Source of the DNA: Isoetes taiwanensis
Taxonomy: Eukaryota; Streptophyta; Lycopodiopsida; Isoetales; Isoetaceae
NCBI GenBank assembly: GCA_021234155.1
Contig: JAJEKV010000017.1
Coordinates: forward strand, 7,475,253-7,539,252
Length of the DNA: 64,000 bases
Direction: 5' to 3'
This document shows positions 1-11,699 of the stretch, one piece after another. Both the position numbers and the translations under genes were made by a program. The notes beneath the pieces are model-generated. The model ran no database searches. It was not told the origin of the DNA and worked only from the letters and a program-made list of their open reading frames with translations. How positions within the stretch are numbered: the stretch's first letter is position 1; each line of letters opens with the position of its first letter.

Positions 1-1604
1 CAACACATTCAGTATTGAAAGTTCAGACGAGATTTCTCTCCAGTGGTGATTGATGTACTAAGTTGGACAAACTCTGCCCTTATTACCAGAATATAGGCTG
101 CATTTTTTCAAAACATAACTCACAATGCGCAACCCATGGTATAGTTAAAGAGAAAGTTCTAACACATGGATCCAGGGCTATTTCATCATTTAACACCCTC
201 AGGGATTCATCGGCAAATTGTTGGGGGCTCAGCTTGGAGCTTAGATGAGCTCATGGGAACAGAAGAATTTGTTGCACTGTTGAAGATGAAAATCAGGCTT
301 TGGAACTAAGCATGCCATGCGCTTCTACATTGTAGCTTAAAACATTTGAATGTTTAAGATGTTAGGAATAAGTTCATGATATGGTTACTAATTGTGCTTC
401 CTACTTTTTAGTTAAAAATATGTTCTTGCCAAATAATCTGCTATATTGGTGTTACCGACTTACTAAATAGAATTTTTTCTAGACGAGGTGATGATGTTGT
501 TGTTAATGATTTAGAAGAAATTTCCAGACTAAATATGCAACCACTGCAGTCACTTATAAATTTCAAGATTGAAGGAGACTTTTCATACTATTTTAATTTT
601 TTGTTTGACAGAGACTGCTCTATAATAAGAACTATGGAATGAACTACTTGGGCAATGAGCAGCCTGACAGTAAAAGGTCGTTTTAACCATGTCCCTTGAC
701 ATTTCTTCAATAGGTCCAACATGGAGGTCCAGATGCAATAGAAAGATAAAGTGGTAATACAGTTGGTTTAAACATGTATCTGGAAGAATCTACTCAGAGT
801 TGGCGAATAGTTGTAATACAAGAGATAGAGTTGTTTTAGCTGTATCTTCATATATTGTTTCCTTCAGTAGCTTCGCTTTGTTTGCTTTGCTAGAAAATTC
901 ATCCCATTTCATCTTCACAACTACAGTTGTTCGCTTCACTCAGCTTATAGAAACAACTCATGTATTGCTCCTATGCATTTGTAACATCCACTACTTGAGA
1001 AGATACTTTTCCCACATAAAAGATGCAATTTTTTTGTGATGATCATCCAATAGTGACTTCAATGTGCTATCAAGAAACAACGACGAGCGATTCGTATATA
1101 TTTAGATAGATTTGTGCATATAATAAAAGAGCAAGATTCAAGTTTGTTCAATAACACTGAATTTGCATCGTTTCAATGAGTATGCATAGCTTAAATGCAT
1201 GCTTAAGGGTATGGAAGCTTCAGGCACTCTCTTGCTACGTATAAGAGAAATACAATGGTTTGTACAGATGTAATAGCGGGCAAGGCATCTACAATGGGAT
1301 ACATATATGCATGATAGGACCATTAATGTATTCTGAGATGCATTACATCTTTTGAGATAAATGTCTTGGATGGCCATGCAATAGCTTCGAATTTCATCCC
1401 CAGGCATAACAACATAAAATCTCAAAAAACATAAAATCTCAAGTTTTAACAACGCATAGAATGATAGAAAATGAACAAAATTCTGAAATTATTAAGAACT
1501 TTAGCTATTGAACAATTAACATGAACAACTTACAATCTATCAAGCTCGATTGACAACATCCTTATAAGGAATGTTTGTTACTTATAACTAAGAACTATGT
1601 ATTA
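1..1604. other. Noncoding DNA, nothing recognised
   Basis: I see only short stop-rich reading frames, no family motif on either strand, and no terminal repeats. Base composition is AT-rich like the rest of the intergenic DNA in this window. Confidence 0.5.
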
Positions 1605-1770
1605 TCTCTTTAATTTGTTGCTAAAAAAGTGGTCAATTAATGTGTTGACAAGCTTAAATTGCACATGAGCCATTGCAAGCAAAAGTTTCTCTTTAATTTG
1701 TTGCTAAAAAAGTGGTCAATTAATGTGTTGACAAGCTTAAATTGCACATAAGCCATTGAAAGCAAGAGTT
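1605..1770. repeat. Tandem duplication, 2 x 83 bp
   Basis: The block beginning TCTCTTTAATTTGTTGCT is repeated 83 bp downstream with only a few substitutions (for example CACATGAGCC versus CACATAAGCC). It is a simple local duplication in noncoding DNA. A further, unrelated AT-rich stretch without genes follows up to the Helitron end near 2.38 kb. Confidence 0.85.
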
Positions 1771-2378
1771 TTTATAACCATACATGTAGTGAATCTTGAA
1801 CTCCACTAATCCGTTACAAGCATATACACATACTATTACGTGGAGTAACCAAAATTTTAACACCATATTCTAACTTTTAACACTATATTACCGATCCTTC
1901 TATTACGAACTTCCGCTTAAATACTGTAACATATGATTCCTCATTCTGAAGGAACTCCATGTAGTAAACTTTAGGTCAGCTGTTGGTGCATCTTCACTAG
2001 AAAATCCATTTTGTTCTCATGGTCGTATGCTTGAAGGCATTCAAGTCTAAAGGAGTAGCAGCATTGAAGCCCGTTTTGCATGCTTGACTTATGTCTCCTT
2101 TGTATAGTCATTAAAATACCTATCTAAAGAAGCATTAAAATAACTATTTAAAGAAGCACTCAATGAGCAGAGACGTTAAAACAAATATCTATCTATTTAT
2201 AGGCCAATGAGCATTGGCCTGGTAATCGAATCCGTTAACATCCTTTTTATTAAAGCTTTCAGTCCATCTAATGCCAACATAAATTCTTATCTACATTTGT
2301 TTTTGTTTTGCATGTAGATGATGAAACCGTACAATTGCAAGGAATTAAGTTTCATCCCTACAACAAAATTGTATTTAT

Positions 2379-2407
2379 GCCCGGCAACGCCGGGCACCCG
2401 TTACTAG
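2379..2407 (+). mobile_element. Helitron 3' terminus
   Basis: A perfect hairpin, GCCCGGC-AAC-GCCGGGC at 2379-2395, is followed after 8 nt by CTAG at 2404-2407 and then T. A short GC hairpin just upstream of a terminal CTRR and a T from the AT target is the defining 3' end of Helitrons. The same architecture, with GCCCAGC arms, ends the two Helitron copies at 40.7 and 50.7 kb. The body lies upstream, but I could not find a matching TC-type 5' end, so the element length is unknown. It lacks the homopurine tract of the other copies. Confidence 0.7.
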
Positions 2408-2455
2408 TCTTATCTAATTTATGAATATAAAACCCACCTTGCCTTCAAAAAAAAA

Positions 2456-3005
2456 AAAGAAAAAAAAAAGGTTGTGGAGCTAGAAAACTCACTTCAAGCC
2501 ATTGTTGGAAAAGCTAATACAACAGAGAGCAAAGTGACAGACTTAGAAACCCAACTCTCAAAAGCAACAGGCCAGTCAGAAATGCAACTCAGTTCCCTTG
2601 CAGCAGCTGAACAAAAGATCTCTAAGCTTGAAGAACTGCTGAAAGTATCCTCTCTAAAAGCTGAGACAGTAGAAAGTAAATTGTGTGAGCTTAAATAAGA
2701 GTTAGAGGAGCACACAAAAAAGATCTCTCAGCCTGAACAGTTCCTAAAAGGAGCCTCCGATAAATCTGATACAACGGAGGCAGAGTTGGCCCAAGCTAAA
2801 AGCAATGTTTCTTACTTGGAAGCTCAAATTGCAGAGTTAAAAACAAAATATGATACAACCCAGAGTAAAGAAGCAGATTTACGTACCAAATTATTAAAGA
2901 CTAAGGGCGAGATGTCCGTGTTGGAACTTGGAAGCAAATCTTCGCGCCTCTGTCGAAAAAGCTGGGAAATCGGAGGTTAAAGCTGCAGAACTGGAAATAG
3001 AGTAA
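2456..3005 (+). pseudogene. Coiled-coil protein pseudogene, intronless fragment
   Basis: One frame from about 2470 encodes a Glu/Lys/Leu/Ala/Ser-rich heptad pattern (VELENSLQAIVGKANTTESK and similar repeats), typical of a long plant coiled-coil protein. A TAA at 2696-2698 interrupts the frame, which then continues unchanged to about 2920. There a shift of frame lets the same pattern run on (EANLRASVEKAGKSEV) to a stop near 3003. No introns are visible and an A-rich stretch (2448-2470) precedes it, so it could be a piece of one exon or a retrocopy. I cannot name the parent; plant myosin-heavy-chain-like coiled coils are the nearest type. Confidence 0.55.
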
Positions 3006-3744
3006 CCGGAACTCTGTATGAATTTCGGAAAGGGCATGTCCATTTGGCTGTTTAAGAAGATCCAAAATCTCACTCTTTTTTGCTTCTGGAGCTTTCAACG
3101 CTTACGAGCAAGCATAGAATGCAAAAAACTCCAGATCAAGGCAAACTGTATCAAGGATGTCCAAGGCGTTAAGCAAGCGATGAAATAGAAAGCGATGAAA
3201 CAGATCCAAGGCTTCGTTGCCTTTGGCGCCGGACCTCTACCAACCCGGACCTCTGCCAAACAGTTGCAAATGTACCTGCAATTGTGCTTCTGCTGCCATG
3301 GATCGGCCGGAACGAAAGAAAAGGAAACGTTCATGCCACTGCCATAGGCCCGAACAATCCCACCGAGGGCACATCCTGTGAATCGTTCTTGAATCTAAGC
3401 ACACCGGGCGTCACAAAAACCTAAAAAGCCCGGCCGATCGCGATCCGCTTACATGGAATATTCCGAGGCATATTATTCTCAAAACAAATCCAAGCCTTCA
3501 AACCGTCACTCCACCCTCCAACAAGAGGGTTGCCCCCCACAGGCAACCCAAAAAGAAAGGGGGGAAAATGAATCTCGATTATATATGTGTAGATTATGAT
3601 ATATTGCCACATCACAATAATATTAACATGTCAAATGTATGAGATGCCAATATAGGTAGGTAGCATGGTAATATATTGTAATAAGTGGTTGCTCCATGGA
3701 GATATAAATTGGTTGACATATATTTATTCCATGCAACTTTTAAG

Positions 3745-3800
3745 AATCATTATATTACAAGAAATTTATAATGACAGCCAAGACCGCCGCGAACATTTCT
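3745..3800 (+). mobile_element. Possible CACTA-type terminal/subterminal remnant
   Basis: The stretch contains TACAAGAAATTTAT, then a GCCAAGACCGCCGCGAAC block. Plant CACTA elements typically end CACTACAAGAAA followed by subterminal GC-rich CGCGG-type repeats. A related block occurs at 41.44-41.49 kb (TACAAGAAACTTAT then GCCAAGGCCGCCGCGAAC). The outer CACTA here is degenerate, and no transposase is attached. Shared ancestry of the two blocks is seen directly; the CACTA label is inference. Confidence 0.35.
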
Positions 3801-3893
3801 CTTCTTCTAGGGGGGAAGTTGTGTCAACTTGGAACCAAGTGAAAACCATCTTCAAGCGGATCTTAAGCCATGATGCTTTGCCCTCATATTGAA

Positions 3894-4029
3894 GGAACTA
3901 GTGTTATTTCAAGGTCTCTCAAAATGAGGTTCAAATTTTGAGACTCACTTTGTGAGCATGAGGAACTAGTGTTATTTCAAGGTCTCTCAAAATGAGGTTC
4001 AAATTTTGAGACTCACTTTGTGAGCATGA
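3894..4029. repeat. Tandem duplication, 2 x 68 bp
   Basis: GGAACTAGTGTTATTTCAAG starts at 3894 and again at 3962, and the two 68-bp units are essentially identical. They contain a small inverted motif (TCTCAAAATGAG, TTTTGAGACTCA). The high identity suggests a recent duplication. The DNA on to 5.1 kb holds only short unsupported frames. Confidence 0.9.
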
Positions 4030-5099
4030 GTTAGACGTATGTGTTTAGAAGTAAACACCTAAATAAATCCTCATCAACTAAGGAAAAAAGCCATTTTAAC
4101 ATTGAAGTATTAAAGCTAAATGATTATGATCTAAAACGCTCTTATCCAAAGCCCTATTCGATCACGAATAGCATTAAGAGTAGGAGGCTATTTAGACTAT
4201 TTCTGGAGAATGATCTATGCCCATTCACTAACCATTTAGTAAGACCTTGCTAAGGCCATTCTTGATGATTCTACACCATTAGAGTTCCAAAATCTTCATG
4301 ATGGGGTATTTTTGCATTTTCGATCCAATGTTGGGGTATTGGAGTCAAATTAATCAATTTACAATAAATACCCCATGTTTCCTTCAAAACCAAACCACTA
4401 TCATTTGACTCAGAAGCGTCTTTCACCATGGTGTGACTGCAAAATGAGCAACTGTTAAAAGATTTTAGGCTGAATTTCACCTTGTCCATACTCCACCCAT
4501 CTAGAACCATTCTAAATAAGTTTACTTGCCTCAGTTTTTTTAATTACACCAATTAAGGTACATAATAAAGCCAGCCACCTCAACTACAGCCTCACATATT
4601 CCCTTTTCATTGTAGAGATAGCACTGCTGTAAAGCTTCAGTAGGATGACAAAACTTTTCCAAAGTACATTAAAATAAAGTTTCAAGTGTTTGAAATATCT
4701 AAAGAAGTAATAACCACAACGCAGAAAGAGCATAAAACTATGCCATTTTCCTCAATATGGATTACTTCTGTTTGCAAACCAGACAGGAACTCCCCAAGCA
4801 TTTCCAGCTCCAAAAATTAAGCTTAAATAGAAATCATTACTTGTGCTTGAAAACCGAAAAGAGCAAGGCCAAATGTACCATCATAAAAGCAGGGGATATG
4901 ATCTGTGGGTTTTGGTTGGCTGTGAAAATTGGTTCGTGAGTTCCAAGCATATGCAGCACCGTGTAAATTCGCATTGCACAAGCATTCTGTAAATCTGTCA
5001 CATCTCACCCTTCATTTCCAAAAGCAAAATCCGCCATATCCCGGCCTTTATTTTCAAAAACACAGAACCCAGAAAAAGAACAAGAAAAGGGCTGCCATA

Positions 5100-5483
5100 C
5101 TATACCTTGGGCGATTTGACCCTTCCTTTGGTGCCGAATTCTATGCCGAAATCCCGGATTATAAGCCAGAACTTGCTTGCCCTAACTGAAGACACAATCC
5201 ACGTAACATCATGTCTACTACCTGCTTTTTTTATGACCTTGAGAAAAGTAGCTTCCAAGTCTGAATCTAGCACCGGTCTGAAATTAGTCATGGCATCTCT
5301 GCGGCCATCTCTGCCACGGAATTTCATCGCGGCCCTGTGTAAGCCGAAACTGCGTCTTCTTAAGCGCCAGTTGTGCCCGGAATGCCCATAGCTGGCTATG
5401 GCGGAGATCTTCTCGGCCATCTCGCCCAAAACGTGGCTTCTCCTCATTAATTTAGATTGCGGCGGAGAAAAATAGCTTGACAT
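5100..5483 (-). CDS. Hypothetical ORF, possible exon
   Basis: A 127-codon frame is rich in Arg/Lys and starts after an A/T homopolymer run. A second in-frame Met follows about 21 residues in (MAEKISAIASYGHSGH). The end reads GTKGRVKSPKV and coincides with AAG|GTATAG, which could be a splice donor rather than a true C-terminus. No domain is recognised. Codon use is less AT-biased than the flanks, which is why I list it, but no downstream exon is convincing. It may be a first exon or a chance frame. Confidence 0.25.
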   Translation of the reverse strand: MSSYFSPPQSKLMRRSHVLGEMAEKISAIASYGHSGHNWRLRRRSFGLHRAAMKFRGRDGRRDAMTNFRPVLDSDLEATFLKVIKKAGSRHDVTWIVSSVRASKFWLIIRDFGIEFGTKGRVKSPKV

Positions 5484-5739
5484 AAAAAAAAAGAAAAAAA
5501 AAATAGAGGATAAACTGAATTATATACGTTCAGATTATGATACGCTTCTAGGTCAATGGTCTGTTAATCAATCTTGAGATTCCTAAACTACTAGATTCCT
5601 TGTTTAGTAGTGTTCCTTTAGGAAAGGAGAACTATGATGTCATTGCTCGCTCAGTCGCGTGAAATTCTTAAAAAATGTTTTACTTGCCTTCCATGGTCAT
5701 GAGGTCTTGAAAAAGACAATATACATGGGAAATGTAATG

Positions 5740-6020
5740 TCAGTCTTTGAATGACTAATATTCCTTAAGAAAATCGGTCATTATCCGATATTGACCACAG
5801 ACAGACACGTTGATGTTGAGTGCATATGTGGAATATCAGTCATTTCTTTGAATGACTGATATTCCTTAAGATAAGCAGTCATTGTTTAAGAATCCCCTAT
5901 TGATCACAGACACGTTAAAGTTTTGTGCACAAGTCGAAAGTGTAAAGCCATTTCTTTAAGTGAATGACATTCCTGAAGATAAGTGGTCATTATTTAGAGA
6001 TCTGCTATTGATCGAGGACA
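5740..6020. repeat. Three degenerate ~105-bp tandem units
   Basis: The motif TTTGAATGACTRATATTCCT recurs near 5748, 5852 and (degenerate) 5958. Each copy is followed by a GGTCATT or CAGTCATT block and by a GATCACAGACACGTTGATG-like block. Divergence between units is roughly 15-25 percent by eye, so this is an old local amplification. Confidence 0.7.
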
Positions 6021-6059
6021 TACACATTGATGTTGATGCTGATGTCGCTACATGGGAAA

Positions 6060-8880
6060 GATCGCGAGGCCTGTAGGAGAAAGCACTAAAGGATTTGTCG
6101 CGACGTGAAGAGATTAGCAAAGATCAGACTAGAATAATAGGGCAAGGAAAAGATATTTTGAGGGGGGTCAACTATCGTCTTGGTGCGGGAGACAATGTCC
6201 CATAATGGACAAGGGGAATATGTTGTGGGGAGGGAAAGGGGACACGTGGTCGCATATGGGCAGCATATGCAGGAAACAGTTTCTTTCGCGAAAGGCATGT
6301 ATAGGCACGTCGTCTGGGTGATAAAAAAGCGCGTCCAAATTAGGCGTGTAAAAACGAGCACAGGCAGATGGGTGGTAAATTTTGTGACGTAGCAGTGTGG
6401 ATAAGATGCGATAGGCGTCGAAAATGTTAACATTTTTGACGCAATTGTTGGCGCAGCTGTTGCTGACACAAAGCCTCGGCTTTGACCCGCCTTTACCTGC
6501 GGCCAATTTAGCAATAAGCGGCGGGCCGCCTTGACGCAAGCTTCCCTGCAGCCGTTAGTCCAACCTGGGGTCCTCCCGCCCACTTTCTTTGACGTGCTTA
6601 GACCCCCCCATGCGCTGGCGCCAAGACAAAAGCATCCCCCAACCCTTTGACCCCGTCAAGGTCAAAGCATCTTCCCCGCAGCCTTCGGAAAAGAATCGCA
6701 TCTTCTCACAATGTGTCAACTTTGCTCCACAAAAGACGTGCCCCACTTTCTTCTAAAAATCTCTCACTTGTTTGCTCATATGTCCCTCTCTTTCTTCCCT
6801 CCACATGCGCATATTCATGCCCTACTCTGCTAAATATCATCCCCAATGTCAACCCTCCGCCGCATATAAGACGCCACCCATTACTGCCACATGCCCATCT
6901 TCCTATTTTATTCCCTTCCCAGTCGTGTTAAAAATTCATTCCCAGTTTCTTTTCCTTTTTTGTACGGGGCTCAGACCATGTACCTAGTTATTGAAAATCG
7001 CCTCTGAGACCTGTAGAGTCTTAGATCTCTGGCACTAACTGACAACAATTGGACTGCGAATGATATGGTCTTGTCCTCTCTGAGAACCCCACATGATGAG
7101 TTTAAGTCAGGAAAGGTGGGTGCAAGAGTGCCTAATATCAAATCATATTTGTGGACATGTACTAATCATGCTATATTCAAATCCAATCTTTCGTGTCAAC
7201 TTGAGATGGTATGTGTCGGTAACTTCATGATCATGAGGTCCCACTACCACTGTGTAGGCGGTAAACTATAATATTCTATTGAATTTACCCAAAATGTCCA
7301 CCATGCATGCGCATGCAGACGCAAAATCCTACTCTAATCCTTTTAAATATATCTAAAATGATCTGCTTTAACAATAATGAATAGGACGCTTTGAGTAATT
7401 GAACAAGATTTGACTTCCAATTTAATAATGGTTACCTACAACATAAAATGAGGGTAATCAACTTCCATCAACACACTAATCCTGCACGTCTTCACATGCA
7501 CATTCCTTGTTATTTGGTGGCATCGTTACTTATGAAGCAAGAGTATTTAAAGAACTAAGACTTGTTGTACAACCCCAAGTTGCCTAAGTTGTTTCTTACA
7601 AAGTACATGACTTTGAGTCGTTCAAAGTGCAAGAACTGATGATGAACAAACAATTTTGAATGCTACAATGACAAACAATATTCTACCACATGCCTATTAT
7701 CTAAGTTTCAAAGTACATGTTTAATACCTACATGCGAAACCCAACTTGGGACTTTTTTTGATGTTGACTTTTAGAGCAAAAAAGGTATGTACAAGCCTTT
7801 TGTGCAAATGCAATAGCCAAAGGCCACATTGATGAAAACAACTAGCATATTGAGACTAAGAAAAGTTACACACAAAAATAGTAATGTAGTCTATATGATT
7901 GCAAATTGCAATGGAAAACAATAAAATCTCTTAAGTTTAGCTTGAAGAGAGTGTTTTACATCTATATATGACACTAAATGGTCTAAGAGGAAGAATGACT
8001 TGTATTGAGGAAGCTCTCCATTAAAGACGCGGATAAGTGTTTTGAGTGTCCTCTAAAGCCAAAGTCATGGACTTGCAAGCAGAAGTGAAGTTGGTCGATC
8101 CACCAATTGTGACTTCTCACCAATAATTTAGTAAAACCATTCAAGGCAATCCCTCGTATAGCACATATCCACACATGCACGCATCAACTCTTGTAATACA
8201 TAAACAATTTTGTCATTGAATTAATTAAATCTTCTTCCCATAAACAAGAATGCATATTCAAATGATCAACTTATGTGAACACACGAACGTGTCTATTGTA
8301 ATTAAGCATATCTCTATTTGCATTTTCTTCTCTTACTTTCAATTGAATAGACTTGTTATACAACCCAAGTTGCTTACGTTTAAGCCCAAGCTATTTCTAA
8401 AGTACACAAGTTGTGATGTTTCAAAGTGCAATAAAGCATAGAACGAAGAACTTGAGAAAGTACACAACATGTGATGCTTGCGATGTGCAAAATGCAAGCA
8501 AGCACTTGAGTACAAAATTGACTACATACTTATTATTGCATTTTGGGTGCATGTAATAGTCTCGATATGAAAGCCCGTACGAGAAACCCAAATCGAAACC
8601 AATTTTTTTTATATTGAACAATTGTGAGCCAATAAAGATAAGATAAGAGCTTTTTACGTCCATAAAAGTAATATTATTAGCATATCTACAATGGATGCAA
8701 TAGTAGATATAGAACTTCTTAGGCAGACTTTACTTTTCATAAATAGTTCTTTCCAAACAAGCTAGTTACTTTTTACACAAAAAGAACACATTCCATGTGA
8801 AACCATAAATGTACGAGTTTACTTTCTAGTATCAAGAGGGGGCGCTATATAATATTTTTTTGGGTTGCCCCTAGGGGGCA
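6060..8880. other. Noncoding DNA with a CT-rich, promoter-like stretch
   Basis: No coding family is recognised. 6.55-6.97 kb is pyrimidine-rich on the + strand and contains CATATAAGA near 6862, a TATA-like box without a supported gene behind it. The composition change at 6.5-7.0 kb (GC-rich, then CT-rich) could be a solo LTR or an old promoter, but I found no paired terminal repeat. 7.3-8.8 kb is AT-rich and featureless. Confidence 0.35.
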
Positions 8881-9899
8881 AACCCTTGTTTATGTGGGGT
8901 TTTGGCATATCCTAGGTATATGCTAGAATATCCTAGGTATATGCTGGTGACTGCTCCAAACCCCCTATTTCCTGTAAACTCTCGGTCAGATGTAAAGAAC
9001 TCCACGACTCCTTGCAACCGGGTAACTGGCAAGGCAGGGATCGGCCAGAGATCGAGAAAGCGATATGGAAGCAGCTCTTATTGCCTTCTTTTGGGTTTGG
9101 ATCCTTCGATCTTAGGTCAGGGTGTTGGCGCAGGAAAGGCTGGATTGTTTCGCCATTCTAATCCTAGAGTTGGCGAGGCATGTGCAGGGCAACAAGCGAA
9201 GGCCCCTGTTCCGAAACTGGTGGCTATGGCAGATTGCAAAAGCAAAGAAGACTAATTTCGAAACTGATTGCTATGCCGTTGTAATCCAAGTATGGCTCTG
9301 AATATCGTTACAATCAGCTTGCTTGCCATCTTGGTAGACTTTCCTTCTGCTTCTGGTACTTTTCTCAGATTTGGTTTTCTCAGTTTTATCTCATCATTTG
9401 CAAAAACTAGGGTTTTATCTTTCTTCCTTTTTCGATCAGCAGGCTCTACAAGGACGCATGCATTTTTTTCTGTAGTTTTGTACAAAAGACAGAACCTGGA
9501 TTGTGGCAGGTAGATTTTCCTTCAGGGCAGGCCGTTTGTATCGAACTTCATGATTTGGCAGCGTTTATCTGGATGTATATCTGGATGTTATCTGGATGTA
9601 TAACGAGTTTTGTGCGTTGTGTCTATCGTCATGCCCAAAGATTTGGCGTTCATTAAAATGTGACAGACGAATGGGTCATCACCCACATATTTGGAGAGTG
9701 CGACAGAGGGGATTTTGCCACCTGATCAAAGCTCAAAGGATTCAAGTGTGCCAGTAATCTGTAATGTAATAAAACCTCCAATGCAGGTGATAGTAGGACA
9801 TTGTATCAAGATTTATGTCTCTTATTTGAATATAGGTACTTTCTTCGGTCTTAAAATGCTTAGGAAAGTGGGCTCAGACATTTGTTTTGCCAGGCTGGT

Positions 9900-11678
9900 G
9901 TGAATGTAGACGAAGACTCTGTTTTGGGCGCAAGGATCCAAAACAGCACCAGACTTTCCAATGCCTTTTACAAGGAGTTCAAGGGACTCTGGCACCGAAT
10001 CACTTAATCTAGGACCACTATCACGCCTGGGGATAAAGAGCAGGAGTGATGATGCAAAGGACATTGCAACTGCACTTGCCACAGCAACAACATCATCAGG
10101 AGCATCAACATCAGTTGATCCATCTAGAGGATTCTTGAGAAAAGGTTGGAGAAGCATTTCGTCCCCAAAAGTACACTGTTTTTAGTTATATATTTTTATC
10201 GCAACTGACATAGTTATGTTAATATGCTGTTTGAATGATCGAACTTGTAATTTGTCTTGGACAGCAAGTATATCTATCCATTTTTACTTAGTTATCATCA
10301 TGCCTTTTATACTTCTGACATAAAGTGAGCGGTATAGTGCCATTTCCAAGTAACAATAATGTTTCGCTTAACTTTGGAACAAGTTATATGAATGGTTTTA
10401 TTTTTTCTATTTATGGTGTCTAGAGTAAAGGTAATGCTTGTTTTCTTGATGCTTTTCGCACTTACAATCAGAACTGTTGTTTTATATGTAGGTGATCGTG
10501 TCAAATATGTGGGTGCTGCCAGTTCCAGTTCTTCTGGCTTAACGCTATTAGTTCATGGAGGTTCAAATGGGTACTTATTCATTCCTCATATACATTCACT
10601 GGTTTTGAAAGTTGGATATACAGGATATTACATGTATAATGAGTTTGAGAAGATGCTTCTTCCAGAGATTATACCTCCTGATGAACTTGGTGTCACTTTG
10701 ATCACATAGGAGATTTGGATAATGTAAAAGAGACTCTTCATGAGCTTGTTATGCTACCATTACAGAGGCCAGAGCTTTTCGTCAAAGGACAGCTGACAAA
10801 GGTTTCTAAACCGCATAGGAATGATACATGATTGATTATTGTTGCGACCCATGCCATTGTCATTTTGCTTCTTTGCTGATGATAAATGGTGCATGTTTCA
10901 AATTGCAGCCTTGCAGAGGTCTCCTCCTCTTTGGTCCACCAGGAACTGGAAAAAACCATGCTTGCAAAAGCTGTTGCAACAGAGGCTGGAGCAAACTTTA
11001 TCAACGTATCCATGTCGACAATTGCCTCAAAGCTAAGCTTGAATTGAATATTTCTTGGGAGTTAAGCATTGCTTTGTACGTCGTCTGTGCTACAGATTGC
11101 ATAATATCCAAGAATTTGTTTTCAGTGGTTTGGTGAAGCAAATAAATATGTAAAGGCAGTGTTTACGCTTGCAAGCAAAATATCACCAAGTGTCATCTTT
11201 ATTGATGAGGTATCTCCTTCTGTAATGCTACTATAGTGTTAGATTTAACACCAGCTTTGGATTTCAGGTGGACAGCATGCTTGGGCGAAGAGGCAAAGAC
11301 CATGAACAATCTGCCATGTGCAAGCTGAAAAATGAGTTCATGGCCAGTTGGGATGGACTGCGAACTCGTGAGAGAGAGAGGGTGCTAGTGCTGGCAGCAA
11401 CGAACAGGCCTTTTGATCTTGATGAAGCGGTGATTCGTACATTTCCCCGCAGGTAATCATATGGCACAGTTCAATATGTCTACATTGCATCATGGCCTTC
11501 AGCCGTATGCGAATCTTCAAGTTCCGTTTGTTTCTATTCATCTTACATCGTGGGTGCTAATTTGCATGCTAATGATTTACCTCCCCGATACCTCAGGTAC
11601 GTTCAAGTGTTGTGGTGGAATGAACAATATGGTGAAGGAGGCACGAGGAAGAAGCCGACCCTTAGTTATTTCATATGA
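9900..11678 (+). pseudogene. AAA ATPase (plant ATAD1/spastin-like, FHA-AAA group) pseudogene
   Basis: Exons of a plant AAA ATPase can be read in order. A GDRVKYVG exon starts at about 10492. A block with EFEKMLLPEIIPPDELGVT and ELVMLPLQRPELF ends at 10801. The Walker A exon (LLLFGPPGTGK) starts at 10909. WFGEANKYVKAVF...VIFIDE is at 11126-11209, and VDSMLG...LVLAATNRPFDLDEAVIR (Walker B, sensor 1) at 11268-11452. A C-terminal exon ending RKKPTLSYFI is at 11597-11678. Damage is clear: a base is missing near 10694, an extra A in the run at 10950-10955 breaks the frame inside Walker A, and the donor after 11032 reads CT instead of GT. The regions between the linker and the AAA core, and between the second AAA half and the C-terminus, are missing compared with family members. 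Retained introns mean a DNA-level duplicate, not a retrocopy. Upstream exon remnants lie near 9.9-10.18 kb. Confidence 0.85.
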
Positions 11679-11699
11679 TAGGCATCATTTGTATGTTAA

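Noticed and set aside
6086-6583. 165-codon minus-strand ORF
   Set aside because: Overlapped by an equally long frame on the same strand; mixed low-value composition and no family resemblance.
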